Source of the DNA: Saccharomycopsis fibuligera x Saccharomycopsis cf. fibuligera
Lineage: Eukaryota > Ascomycota > Saccharomycetes > Ascoideales > Saccharomycopsidaceae
Length of the DNA stretch: 64,000 nucleotides
Direction: 5' to 3'
Assembly: GCA_001936135.1 (NCBI GenBank)
Contig: CP012816.1
Coordinates: 3,159,501 to 3,223,500, forward strand
Part shown: positions 25,698-35,128 of the stretch, one piece after another
How positions within the stretch are numbered: the stretch's first letter is position 1
Layout: each line of letters starts with the position of its first letter
Notes under the pieces: model-generated
Database searches by the model: none
Seen by the model: only the letters and a program-made list of their open reading frames with translations
What the model was told of the DNA's origin: nothing
Position numbers and translations under genes: made by a program

Positions 25698-28496
25698 ATG
25701 GTTTTTGGAACACTCTTCAAGTATCTACCGGCCATTACTAATAACCAAGATCGCTATTTGAACATCGGTGGCACTGTTAAAGTTTCCCATTCTTTTGTTA
25801 ACACATTTTTTGCAAGCACTCAAAACTACAACAAAAAAACTATATTAATCTCGCTCGTTTCTCTCATTACGGGAATATATATCATCTTACCCTCTATCAC
25901 CGAAGCTTTTGAATCCGAAGAACAATCCCGAGAAAGAAAGAAAAACATGTTTATGACAAAAAGAATTGACAAGTACTCAACTGCGTTGAGAAACCCAAGA
26001 AATGATTGTTTTGCAAACTCAACATTACAGGCTCTTTCGTCTTGTTCTTCCTTGATTATTTACTTGAATGTCTTTAACAAATTTCATAAAGAGTTTGTCT
26101 GCTTCTATAATGACTTCTCTTTTGGGGAAGATAATGAAGATAGGGTTAAAAACATCGAGAATTTGATACCTTTACATCATGAGTTAGCTATATACATGTT
26201 CAAGTTGAACTCACCAGTGGTGTATTCTAATGTTATTTCTGTGAGACCTTTTTTGAAGGTTATGGAAAAAATCTTTAATTCCAAGATGTCATCTAATCAG
26301 CATGATGCCCATGAATTGTTACAAATCATATTACAGACTTTGGAAAATGAATATTTGAACTTGATTAAAGTTGTTAGTATTTATAAGGAAAAATTGGTTC
26401 TTCATCAAAAAGTGATTGAAAAGGATTTAGACCAACTGGAAGCTGAAAAGTTGAAGGAGAAGATTGACAAGTTTTTAGATAAACTTGTAATTCCAAGTTT
26501 TCCGTTTTACGGTTACGGAATTTCACAATTTACTTGTCTTTCTTGCTTACAAAAATCTACGTTAAGCAAATATGCTTTCTCCATATTGTCATTACCAGTG
26601 CCACAAGAAAATGAAGTTAGTTTGTTGGATTTGTTTTTGAAGAATCAGTCTGAAACCATCAATGATTACAGTTGTATGAACTGCAAAATTAAATCCATAT
26701 TGAGAATTGAGAAGCAGAAAGAAGCCAAAGCAGCATTATCTAGCAAAGAAAAAATCAAGCCCTCGGGAAATGATGAATTCATTGAACAGTTAAAGAACAT
26801 GGAAAACTTTTGCAAAATTAATGATGAAATCGAAGATAAAGAGTTGGAAAATTTTATTGAAAACTATGAATACGAGGGCTTTAAAACTGAGACATTGAAA
26901 TCGACTATTATAAAGAATCATTATTTGATTAAGCTACCTTCTATTATGGCTATCCATCTATCGAGATCTATCTTTGAAAATAATCTTTCTACCAAGAATA
27001 CTTGCAGAGTAAACTTTCAGAAGAAGTTGGAGCTCGCAATTAACAGGAAGATATTTAACGAATATAAAATGCAAGAAAATATGACAAAAATAGAAGGTGA
27101 GGATTCCGACGATGAATTAGAAGATGGCGAAGATGGCGAAGAAGATGAAGAGGATGAGGATAGTTCTGAAGATGATGATAATACTGACAGAGATGGCTCT
27201 TCTACTGACAGTGATTCTGAGAGTGACACTGATGATGATAACTCGATAACGGAATCTATTATTGACGAGAAAAAGTTTGAAGATCAGAGCAAAGAAAAAG
27301 TTGATGAATTGATTGATACGGTCAAAAACTTAAACATCGGTGTTGCAGAGGCTCCAGTCCCTCCTCTTAACGGATTTAAACGTGGACCAAGACATCGCAG
27401 AGTCAAGGATGTTGTTGACTATAAATTGAAGTCTGTCATCAAGCACACAGGAAGTCATTACTATGGACACTATGAGTGTTATAAAAAGAAGCCAAACTAC
27501 TACAAAAAGCATCATCAAATTATACATAAGAACCCAATAATTAACCTTAATACTCTAGCCATTGACGAGGCTAGTAATGCTGAGAAGGTTGATGATTATA
27601 AAGAATTGCAGGAAAAATTTATTGAAGACAACGAAAGAGTTTTCTTTGAACATTACAGTAAGGATAAGAACAATGAAGCCAGTTTAGTCAACAATGACGT
27701 TGTTGCTGTCGATATCCATGGTAATGAATGGACTGCTGAAAACGCCGCACCTGAAAGTCAAAACGTGAGCAGTGAAGCAACCAAAGATTCATCAAGCGCT
27801 GAAAGCAGCAGAAAAAGCAACGAGAATGATGTTGATAGTGGGCTTAGCGATGTGAATGGTGCTTCAAGTGATAATCTTCATGGAACTATGAGTCCTGTAC
27901 CTATGGCGAATGTTAACTCTGATAACTACGATGTAGATGATACGATTCTAGAGAACGAAGTTAGCAATGGCAACGGCAATGGCAACGGCAACGGGATTGG
28001 AAGAGGAAGATCAAGAACCCTTTCTTTGTCTATCAAGAAGAGCTTGAAGAGATTTTCAAGAAACAATTCCAATACGTCATTGGCTTCCCTTCGGAATGGC
28101 AACCATAACTCTTTGAGTCCGTTGCGCAACGGATCGCATAATTCACTTAATTCCTTGAATGGTAGCTCACCGGGATCACCGGTCTTAGGACATGAGTTTG
28201 AAAGCAATGGAAACACTCACAGCAATGGCCATAGCGCCAGTGCCTTTAATATCAACGATTTACTTAGCGACGGAGGTATGAACAACGGTGTCGCTGGAAC
28301 TAGAAGCAGGGGAGCAAGTTTTAGCTTGAGCAGAAGCTCTAGCGTGAAAAGACAACCAGCAGTTGAAGCAAAGCTTAGCAGTGTGGTCAAGAGACCTTTT
28401 TGGAAGATGAGTGATAGCGATGTCTCCGAAGTATCAGACACTACAGTGTTGAACGACTCAGCAGCAGTTTACATGATTTTTTATGAGCGGAAATAA
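25698..28496 (+). CDS. UBP1: Membrane-anchored ubiquitin-specific protease with a long insertion
   Basis: This is a cysteine protease that removes ubiquitin. It has 932 residues. A single membrane span at about residues 47-66 (KKTILISLVSLITGIYIILP) precedes the catalytic domain, as in S. cerevisiae Ubp1. The Cys box is RNPRNDCFANSTLQAL with catalytic C104. A zinc-type CLSC and CMNC pair lies at about residues 280-330. The His box GSHYYGHYECY is near residue 590. The final strand of the USP fold, SAAVYMIFYERK, is at the extreme C-terminus, so about 300 residues of Ser-, Asn- and Gly-rich sequence (NGNGNGNGIGRGRSR, NGNHNSLSPLRNGSHNSL) are inserted between the His box and the last strand. A second acidic insertion (DSDDELEDGEDGEEDE) lies near residue 470. 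Confidence 0.88.
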   Translation: MVFGTLFKYLPAITNNQDRYLNIGGTVKVSHSFVNTFFASTQNYNKKTILISLVSLITGIYIILPSITEAFESEEQSRERKKNMFMTKRIDKYSTALRNPRNDCFANSTLQALSSCSSLIIYLNVFNKFHKEFVCFYNDFSFGEDNEDRVKNIENLIPLHHELAIYMFKLNSPVVYSNVISVRPFLKVMEKIFNSKMSSNQHDAHELLQIILQTLENEYLNLIKVVSIYKEKLVLHQKVIEKDLDQLEAEKLKEKIDKFLDKLVIPSFPFYGYGISQFTCLSCLQKSTLSKYAFSILSLPVPQENEVSLLDLFLKNQSETINDYSCMNCKIKSILRIEKQKEAKAALSSKEKIKPSGNDEFIEQLKNMENFCKINDEIEDKELENFIENYEYEGFKTETLKSTIIKNHYLIKLPSIMAIHLSRSIFENNLSTKNTCRVNFQKKLELAINRKIFNEYKMQENMTKIEGEDSDDELEDGEDGEEDEEDEDSSEDDDNTDRDGSSTDSDSESDTDDDNSITESIIDEKKFEDQSKEKVDELIDTVKNLNIGVAEAPVPPLNGFKRGPRHRRVKDVVDYKLKSVIKHTGSHYYGHYECYKKKPNYYKKHHQIIHKNPIINLNTLAIDEASNAEKVDDYKELQEKFIEDNERVFFEHYSKDKNNEASLVNNDVVAVDIHGNEWTAENAAPESQNVSSEATKDSSSAESSRKSNENDVDSGLSDVNGASSDNLHGTMSPVPMANVNSDNYDVDDTILENEVSNGNGNGNGNGIGRGRSRTLSLSIKKSLKRFSRNNSNTSLASLRNGNHNSLSPLRNGSHNSLNSLNGSSPGSPVLGHEFESNGNTHSNGHSASAFNINDLLSDGGMNNGVAGTRSRGASFSLSRSSSVKRQPAVEAKLSSVVKRPFWKMSDSDVSEVSDTTVLNDSAAVYMIFYERK

Positions 28497-29677
28497 AATA
28501 TTTCTTTTTAGAGTTTTGTTCTCTTTTGTTTTGATTTTTCTTAATTTCTACTTATTTTTTTCAATCTGGGACACACATACATATCATACCAATTTCAGTA
28601 CCCTAAATAACAAACGATATATCTAAAATATTCGTATATATTGCTTGTACAGGCCGTGTTGCCAGCCAGTGTATGCTAATTACAATAGATTTAGCTTTAG
28701 ATTTCTATTGTATTGCACAGTACATCATCATACTGTGGTGTAGTATAGACAAAGCCACCGGGACGGAAAACGTGACCCAGACAACTTCTGCGGAAGATTA
28801 CTGTTTCCGTCACGATGAACCGTCACTACGGGTGCGGAGAGGGTGCGGGACTTTTTGGGTTTTGTTTTTGGGTATTTTCCAAGACTTTTTTGGCCCACTT
28901 TAACTTTAAATCGGGAATTTTGGTTTTTGTGACTTTTTCCGTTATTTTTGTTCTTTGACGCAGAACAACGTCCCGTAATGCATTATAATGCAGATCCGCC
29001 GAGACTATTGTTTTAGCCCCAGTTTCACACTGTTTTGCTCGCTACTCTAACATAGTAATAATAAGTTTCTTTGGCTTTGCATTTAGTAGCCTGGCTTTCC
29101 TCTTGTTTTCCATGGATCCCATCCTCTTACAGTTTTCTGCTGTCGTTCGTTTTTCAGCAGCCACAAGCTCCAGATATAAGTTTTCTTCTCATTTTGTTAT
29201 CGTATAGTAATTGCTACTTCGTTAGTTAAGGCATAGTCAAAGCAAAAAGCATTGGATCTCATTTTTGAGTTCAAACTTCGCATACCACTTCGCGCTCTCA
29301 CCCAGCCCAGCTAATTTTCCTAGTGTTTTTTTTTTCCGTTGTTTCTTTCAACAGCCAGACTTATCAGCAAAACCATTCTCATATTTCGCTAATCTTCACA
29401 TCTGCTATCTATTCTCTCAGAAAAGGAATAGCCAAATCAAAGGAAAACTCAATCCGCTCGTTTGTTTTGTGCCAATTCTTCATAAAATTTTAACTCACTG
29501 TTCTATTTTTGAGATCTTTATTTTTACTTTTTTCTTTTGAACTGTTTTCCTTTTTTGCTGCACTTCTATTTTTATGCTCCATTCCTCCTGCTTTCTTCAA
29601 AACTTCCTCTGTTACATCGTCATTGCTTTCTTGTCGAGAGTATAACTAAGCTAGTTGGTTGGACTTACAGATAAATT
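28497..29677. other. 1.2-kb region between UBP1 and the AHK1-like gene
   Basis: This tandem spacer contains the UBP1 3' UTR and a long T-rich promoter and leader for the giant gene downstream. ORFs at 28673-28903 and 29265-29540 are short and hydrophobic because of T-rich DNA. No gene is seen. Confidence 0.45.
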
Positions 29678-32600
29678 ATGGACGTGCTCAAAACAAGTCA
29701 TCATGAGGATTCTTTGTTAGCCACCAAGTCGCCCAATTTATCATACCAGCCTCTGTTGGAGCCTTCTGCAAGCTTCAGCTCCCCTTCTCCAACCGCAAAT
29801 AATAGCAACAACAATCCCACTCTTTCTGGCCAGCTGAAAAAGCCTAACTTGCCTATACAATCAAATTACTCCACATCTACTTCTCTGTTGTCTTCTTTCT
29901 TGACTTATCAAACTACAAATCCTACATCGGCAAGCTCAACCAACTTGCACTCTTCTATGTCAAACTCTAATGTACCTGCCGCAAGTACTACTGCTAATAA
30001 TAACAGCGGGCCATCATCCGCACAATACTCTAAATATTTCAAGAAAACCATAGGAGACTACAAGAGACTTTCGTCGGAGTTATCAAAGTTCAACAATAAA
30101 ACCGGTCTACAAAGGACGAATCACCTCAGGCTTCTGCTTCTTTATTTCTTACGGTTGCAGACGGATGAAGTATATCACAAAGTTCCGAAGTCACACTGTT
30201 ACAAACCAGCAATAACGGGAATAAAAGTCTTGGTAAAATGGTGGCAGGCCATATTAAACGCATTAATAGATACCAAAAAGCCTGTTGCTGCATCTCAAAA
30301 ATCGGTATATTATGAGTGTATATCAAGAATCATCACAAGATATGAATGGAAATTCATAAATGAAAATCCTAATAATGACATGCTGGAAAGTAATGATGCT
30401 AATGCAAGTGAACACAATAAAAATCAACAAGACTCAAATATGTTGGTTATCTTGCTAACAAAAACGTTGGATTATTCAATCAATCAGTTGAATAGTAAAA
30501 ATAGTACTTCATTGTCTTTATCAGCATTCATTGGCAAAATATTTGCGTTAAGTTTTTTTCAGTTAAAAGGAGTTTCAAATGCTTTATTATTTCTACTCAA
30601 TGTTAGGATCTCTACGATCTTGACCAATTATAAGTTGTTCTTCAGTGATGAGCAGAATTATAACAGGATAAAGCTTTTGGGTGATGAATGTAAAGGTATA
30701 AAGAAAAGATATCCTGTCAATGTTCAGTACCTTGTCAACATAGATAAGTTAACATATGGAATGAAGCTTGACCATATAAACAACAAGTCTTTCAAGTTTA
30801 ATATCAGGGATAAAATAAATGCTGTAAAGCTTGACTTTAACAATTCTCTTGATGAATTTATAGCCAAAGGCCGCGATGCAAATGCTGATTTATTTGGAGC
30901 AAGGGCTGGGACAGCTACCACGAGCCAAGTTCTTGGAGATAATGATGGACTAGAAAAAATGAAAAAGAGAACATCAATGGATAGTAAAAAGCATACATTA
31001 TTACCACCACATACTCTTCCTAGCAGACCTATAATTAATTCTACTCAAAATCCACCTATAACGAAAAAATCAAAGCCATTGGCAGCTGCACCACATAGAA
31101 AGTTTAACTTTAATGCTATCGAACCTCCTCGTGCCCCCGTTAAAGGAATCAATGACCCACAGGGCGCATGGGTCAAGAAATGGAGTCATTTTAACAGCGA
31201 TGTCTTTATATCTTTTCTTAGACACTATTTAACACTTACCAGTGATGCTCTCGTCAATAGTAATGCGGAGGGAAAAATGCTAGATGCAAACATAAGAGCC
31301 GAAAACTTTCTTAATGACCCTAATGTCAATGATATCAATGCTTTGATTGCTGCTCCAGGATTTAATATTATTTGGGGGCATCTTTATGACATTATTGTCT
31401 GCACTATAAATTCAAGTACCTCCAGTAATAAGAAAGGTTGCGGTAATAGTGCTTCTGGAGGGAAATCTAACAGTGGTGGTCATTGGAGCCAAAGGTTTAG
31501 TACATCAGCTGCTGCAAATCCATTTAATGGAAATAATAACATGACTTTAAATTTCTTCAGTTTATCGTCATTAACGTCGTTGTCATCGACCACTGATGCC
31601 AGAAAGACTACGCCTTTACATGCCATTGCTAAAGTCTTTTTAACATTAAGAGACTTCTTATACAATCCGAGATCGATTAACGAGCGCATAATCTCGAAGT
31701 TGGTGATCACCAGTTTCGATAATTTGTTGATTACGTTTGCAAGAAGTGTTTCTGCTTATGATTATTTAAAAGCTGGATATGTGCTAGATTTAGTTCAAGA
31801 GTTTGTTACTCAAGTATGCACCTGCTACAACGCATATGATGACCAGCTTTTCCGGTTGGAAAGCACAGATGCTGACTGGTTTGATAGCACCAAAAATAGC
31901 ACAATGAGATGTGTTAATTTTTGTAAAGCCATCAACTGGAAATTCTGGCTTAATGCTGTTCAAAATATGCTTTCAACAGAGAATATCAATTGCCAGTTGA
32001 AAGCATTGGCTTTTTTGTTTAACGTGTGGGACTTTATACCAGATATAAACAATTATATTAATAGAACATCTACTAGCCCGATGCATGGTCTTAATTCTCC
32101 TCATGATCCAAATAATTTCTTCAATGAAAGTATCAAAAACCATTGCCACTGGCTCAAAAATCCAAATTACTCTATCAAGTATAACTTTACATCTTGGCTT
32201 GTCTCTCATAAAAATTGGTCAAAGTTTTTTTGTCATTGGCAACCTTTGGTGAGATCATATTATCTTCGATTAATTGTTTGGAGACTCTTGTCGGTGAAGT
32301 TAGATTTCATGTCTATATTAAGCTCCGACTTCAATTATTCCAACATAGATTACACTTCTGGCTTTGCGAATCGTCGTCAACCTTATTCATCTACATCTTT
32401 ATACTCTCAAAATGCTTTATATTTCAATGCTTCTAAGAATGGTAAAGATGATACCACAATTGATGCTTTAACGCCTCCAACGACAATGACAGCTGAAAGT
32501 AAAGTTCATAGCGACACTTATATTAATAGAGAAAAAATCAGAAAGATTATAACAGATCGCTTAAATTTTTCGTATGAAAAAGTCATTAAAATCTCTCAGT

Positions 32601-35128
32601 TCAGTTCAATGGGTTACTATTTAATGCCTGATATGAATGGGTCTTCCCCAATAGTTAACCGAAAATTTTCAATAACGTCCATCAACTTTAAGAATACAAA
32701 TGAGAACTTGTTCATTGACCCAAATGTCAATCATATCAACAATACCTACAACAGTTTCATCAACGATGACTCTGGTACTGGCTCAGCATCTAGTTCAGGC
32801 TCAAGCTCGCCAACAGATGACAAAAATAGTATGAAGAACAATGGCTCAAAGGCTGGGTCGAATAATGCAGAATATTTGATGATGAATGGATTGGTTCCAA
32901 CTTTGAACAGCTCAGCATCTCATCAATTGCAAGTTAGAAAGATAAATCCTTTTGAAATTTTTGATGACGCCGTCTACAGTAGCACCGCTTTCTCTTCAAT
33001 GTGTGATGAGAATGATGATGAAGTCAATTTTCTTACTACTAGCAGTACTGTTCTCAATAATAGCACAGGAAATGCTGGGCTTAACGAACAGGAAGACTCG
33101 AATGGTAAAACCGATGCAAATTTAAAGACTAAATCAGATATCGATAATAAATGTATTTCTGCAGCTGGTAAAAACAACAGTACTGCTAATAGCTCAACTA
33201 ATGGAGGAAAGAATTTGTTGGGCTTTGCATTCAAATTGTTCAAAAAGTCAAAAAGCAGCACAAACATTAATGAAGGAAACGCAAATGACGCGGAGGCTAC
33301 TTCTTCAGATGCTTCTCCTTCTAAAAGCAGCATAGTAGAGCATGAATCACCTGAAAGAAAAGCATTAGCTGAATCACCGATTAAAAAGGCCACTGGAAGC
33401 ACAATTCTCACAAATCTATCACAAAATGAAGTGGGTGAAAAAGAGTCAAAAGAGAATTTCGATTGTGATAAATTACCGCTGAGTGAGCCTGGTACTTCTC
33501 TTTTGAGATCTGGATCAGTTTATGGAATGAGAAGCGATTTCCTCAAAAAAAAGGAAAAAAGCGAAACATCATTAGCTTTACTTAAAAAATCCAAGTCGGT
33601 CAAATCGAGGCCTACCTTTGAAATTGGTGATGTGAATTCCAAATCTTTGGGTGATATCAACCGCTTGAATACCGGTGGAGGAAAATTGAATGAATTGATC
33701 AATAGTAACAATACCTTGACATCATTTTGCTCAACAAGTAACTTAGGCTCTTCTAACACAAGCAAACGAATGTCATTTGTAAATGGTTTCAAGTCAATAC
33801 AATCTTTGACGTCAGCTGGTTCTACGAAGACGTCCAGCACTGAAACATCTGACAAGTCGCTTTTGTCTTTGGCATCATATTTGTCTGGAAACTCCACTGA
33901 AGAACAGACATCGATCGAAGAAGAAAAGGAGCCTTCTGTTTACCTCAAACACAAGACGTCATTAAAGTCAGTGAAAAACGCCAACAGCTCCAAAAAGAGA
34001 AGCGGAACGTTATCTTCTACATCATTGAAGTCTTTATCATCATCAGTTGCAAACACTGCTTCTACTACTACGGGATGCTCCAATATTATTGGAGGCAAAC
34101 AACAGGGGCTTGAGTCTATTCCGCCACCCCCAGAACTTCATAACAAAGCGCCTGATGTTAAAAGGCAACTTTTCAAATTCTCTTTAGTATGGCATGATGA
34201 CTCATTGAACTATCAGCTTTACGTTATTAACAACTCTGGATTCTCTAAATTTTATAATCCAAGTTCATATGCAAGTTTCAATTCAAATAACAAATTTCCT
34301 CACTATCCAATGCTACCATTTAGCCAGTCAATGGGAATTAGCTATATGCCTACTGACGAAGAGTATACCCATAATACTGAATTAGAAACCGAAGAATTTG
34401 AAAGTGATGAAAATTTGTCTGAAGATAGGGATGAAGAACAAGAGGAAGTGTCTGCCACAGAGTCCAGTATCTTGCATATTTCTAGTCCCATTTCAAACCC
34501 TACGAATATTGTAAATTCAGAAATAGGCGTTAAAGGATCAGATGCTTCTACAAGTAACTCGAGAAGAGTATCGGCGTCTACGTTTTTTACATGCAGCACC
34601 GAATTATCTCCAAATATGACTCCGACTTCTGCATTTTTTGATTCTAACTTGAAAAGTTCTCAACAGCAATGCGTCAATACAGTGGTTCCTTCACCAACTC
34701 TTTTAGAGGATAACGAAAAGTTTCACAGCATTGATGCTTTGCAAGATGATAATCAAAAAGTAGCTGACAAGTTGCCAAAAGCACATGGTGTGGGTTACAA
34801 ACAAAACGGGCAACAAAACGGGCATCCCCATAGGAAATTGAGTCAAGAGGAATCTCACAAGAAACAGTTGCAAAAAATGAAAAGGGAAAGGGATACTGCT
34901 AATGAAACCTTGAGAAAGTGGGGAACAGTTGGGAAGTCTTTGAATGAATGGAACGATGTTGTCAAAGAGTATGAGGATTTTGTCAGATCCAGAAAATTAG
35001 CGTTTGAAAATCAACGATTAATGAACTTCAATAACGATGACCATGAAAATTGCGCTGACTACTACAATCTAAACTTTGTACCACTATTAATTGCAGAAGC
35101 ACCTGCTCCAAAAATCAATGCTTCATGA
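29678..35128 (+). CDS. AHK1: Giant DUF1765/UPF0592 family protein (Ahk1-like)
   Basis: The 1816-residue protein matches the fungal UPF0592/DUF1765 family; S. cerevisiae YDL073W/Ahk1, a scaffold in the Hkr1 branch of the HOG pathway, is a member. Conserved regions are at about residues 150-220 (RLQTDEVYHKVPKSHCYKPA and IKVLVKWWQAIL) and 640-900, where WKFWLNAVQNMLSTENINCQ and LKALAFLFNVWDFIP form the DUF1765 core. Residues 1-120 and 1040-1500 are Ser/Asn-rich and probably disordered. Another conserved block (RQLFKFSLVWHDDSLNYQLYV) is near residue 1500, followed by a charged C-terminal helix (KKQLQKMKRERDTANETLRK). Stretches called membrane spans in this family are weak here. The assignment to Ahk1 rests on family memory, not alignment. 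Confidence 0.72.
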   Translation: MDVLKTSHHEDSLLATKSPNLSYQPLLEPSASFSSPSPTANNSNNNPTLSGQLKKPNLPIQSNYSTSTSLLSSFLTYQTTNPTSASSTNLHSSMSNSNVPAASTTANNNSGPSSAQYSKYFKKTIGDYKRLSSELSKFNNKTGLQRTNHLRLLLLYFLRLQTDEVYHKVPKSHCYKPAITGIKVLVKWWQAILNALIDTKKPVAASQKSVYYECISRIITRYEWKFINENPNNDMLESNDANASEHNKNQQDSNMLVILLTKTLDYSINQLNSKNSTSLSLSAFIGKIFALSFFQLKGVSNALLFLLNVRISTILTNYKLFFSDEQNYNRIKLLGDECKGIKKRYPVNVQYLVNIDKLTYGMKLDHINNKSFKFNIRDKINAVKLDFNNSLDEFIAKGRDANADLFGARAGTATTSQVLGDNDGLEKMKKRTSMDSKKHTLLPPHTLPSRPIINSTQNPPITKKSKPLAAAPHRKFNFNAIEPPRAPVKGINDPQGAWVKKWSHFNSDVFISFLRHYLTLTSDALVNSNAEGKMLDANIRAENFLNDPNVNDINALIAAPGFNIIWGHLYDIIVCTINSSTSSNKKGCGNSASGGKSNSGGHWSQRFSTSAAANPFNGNNNMTLNFFSLSSLTSLSSTTDARKTTPLHAIAKVFLTLRDFLYNPRSINERIISKLVITSFDNLLITFARSVSAYDYLKAGYVLDLVQEFVTQVCTCYNAYDDQLFRLESTDADWFDSTKNSTMRCVNFCKAINWKFWLNAVQNMLSTENINCQLKALAFLFNVWDFIPDINNYINRTSTSPMHGLNSPHDPNNFFNESIKNHCHWLKNPNYSIKYNFTSWLVSHKNWSKFFCHWQPLVRSYYLRLIVWRLLSVKLDFMSILSSDFNYSNIDYTSGFANRRQPYSSTSLYSQNALYFNASKNGKDDTTIDALTPPTTMTAESKVHSDTYINREKIRKIITDRLNFSYEKVIKISQFSSMGYYLMPDMNGSSPIVNRKFSITSINFKNTNENLFIDPNVNHINNTYNSFINDDSGTGSASSSGSSSPTDDKNSMKNNGSKAGSNNAEYLMMNGLVPTLNSSASHQLQVRKINPFEIFDDAVYSSTAFSSMCDENDDEVNFLTTSSTVLNNSTGNAGLNEQEDSNGKTDANLKTKSDIDNKCISAAGKNNSTANSSTNGGKNLLGFAFKLFKKSKSSTNINEGNANDAEATSSDASPSKSSIVEHESPERKALAESPIKKATGSTILTNLSQNEVGEKESKENFDCDKLPLSEPGTSLLRSGSVYGMRSDFLKKKEKSETSLALLKKSKSVKSRPTFEIGDVNSKSLGDINRLNTGGGKLNELINSNNTLTSFCSTSNLGSSNTSKRMSFVNGFKSIQSLTSAGSTKTSSTETSDKSLLSLASYLSGNSTEEQTSIEEEKEPSVYLKHKTSLKSVKNANSSKKRSGTLSSTSLKSLSSSVANTASTTTGCSNIIGGKQQGLESIPPPPELHNKAPDVKRQLFKFSLVWHDDSLNYQLYVINNSGFSKFYNPSSYASFNSNNKFPHYPMLPFSQSMGISYMPTDEEYTHNTELETEEFESDENLSEDRDEEQEEVSATESSILHISSPISNPTNIVNSEIGVKGSDASTSNSRRVSASTFFTCSTELSPNMTPTSAFFDSNLKSSQQQCVNTVVPSPTLLEDNEKFHSIDALQDDNQKVADKLPKAHGVGYKQNGQQNGHPHRKLSQEESHKKQLQKMKRERDTANETLRKWGTVGKSLNEWNDVVKEYEDFVRSRKLAFENQRLMNFNNDDHENCADYYNLNFVPLLIAEAPAPKINAS

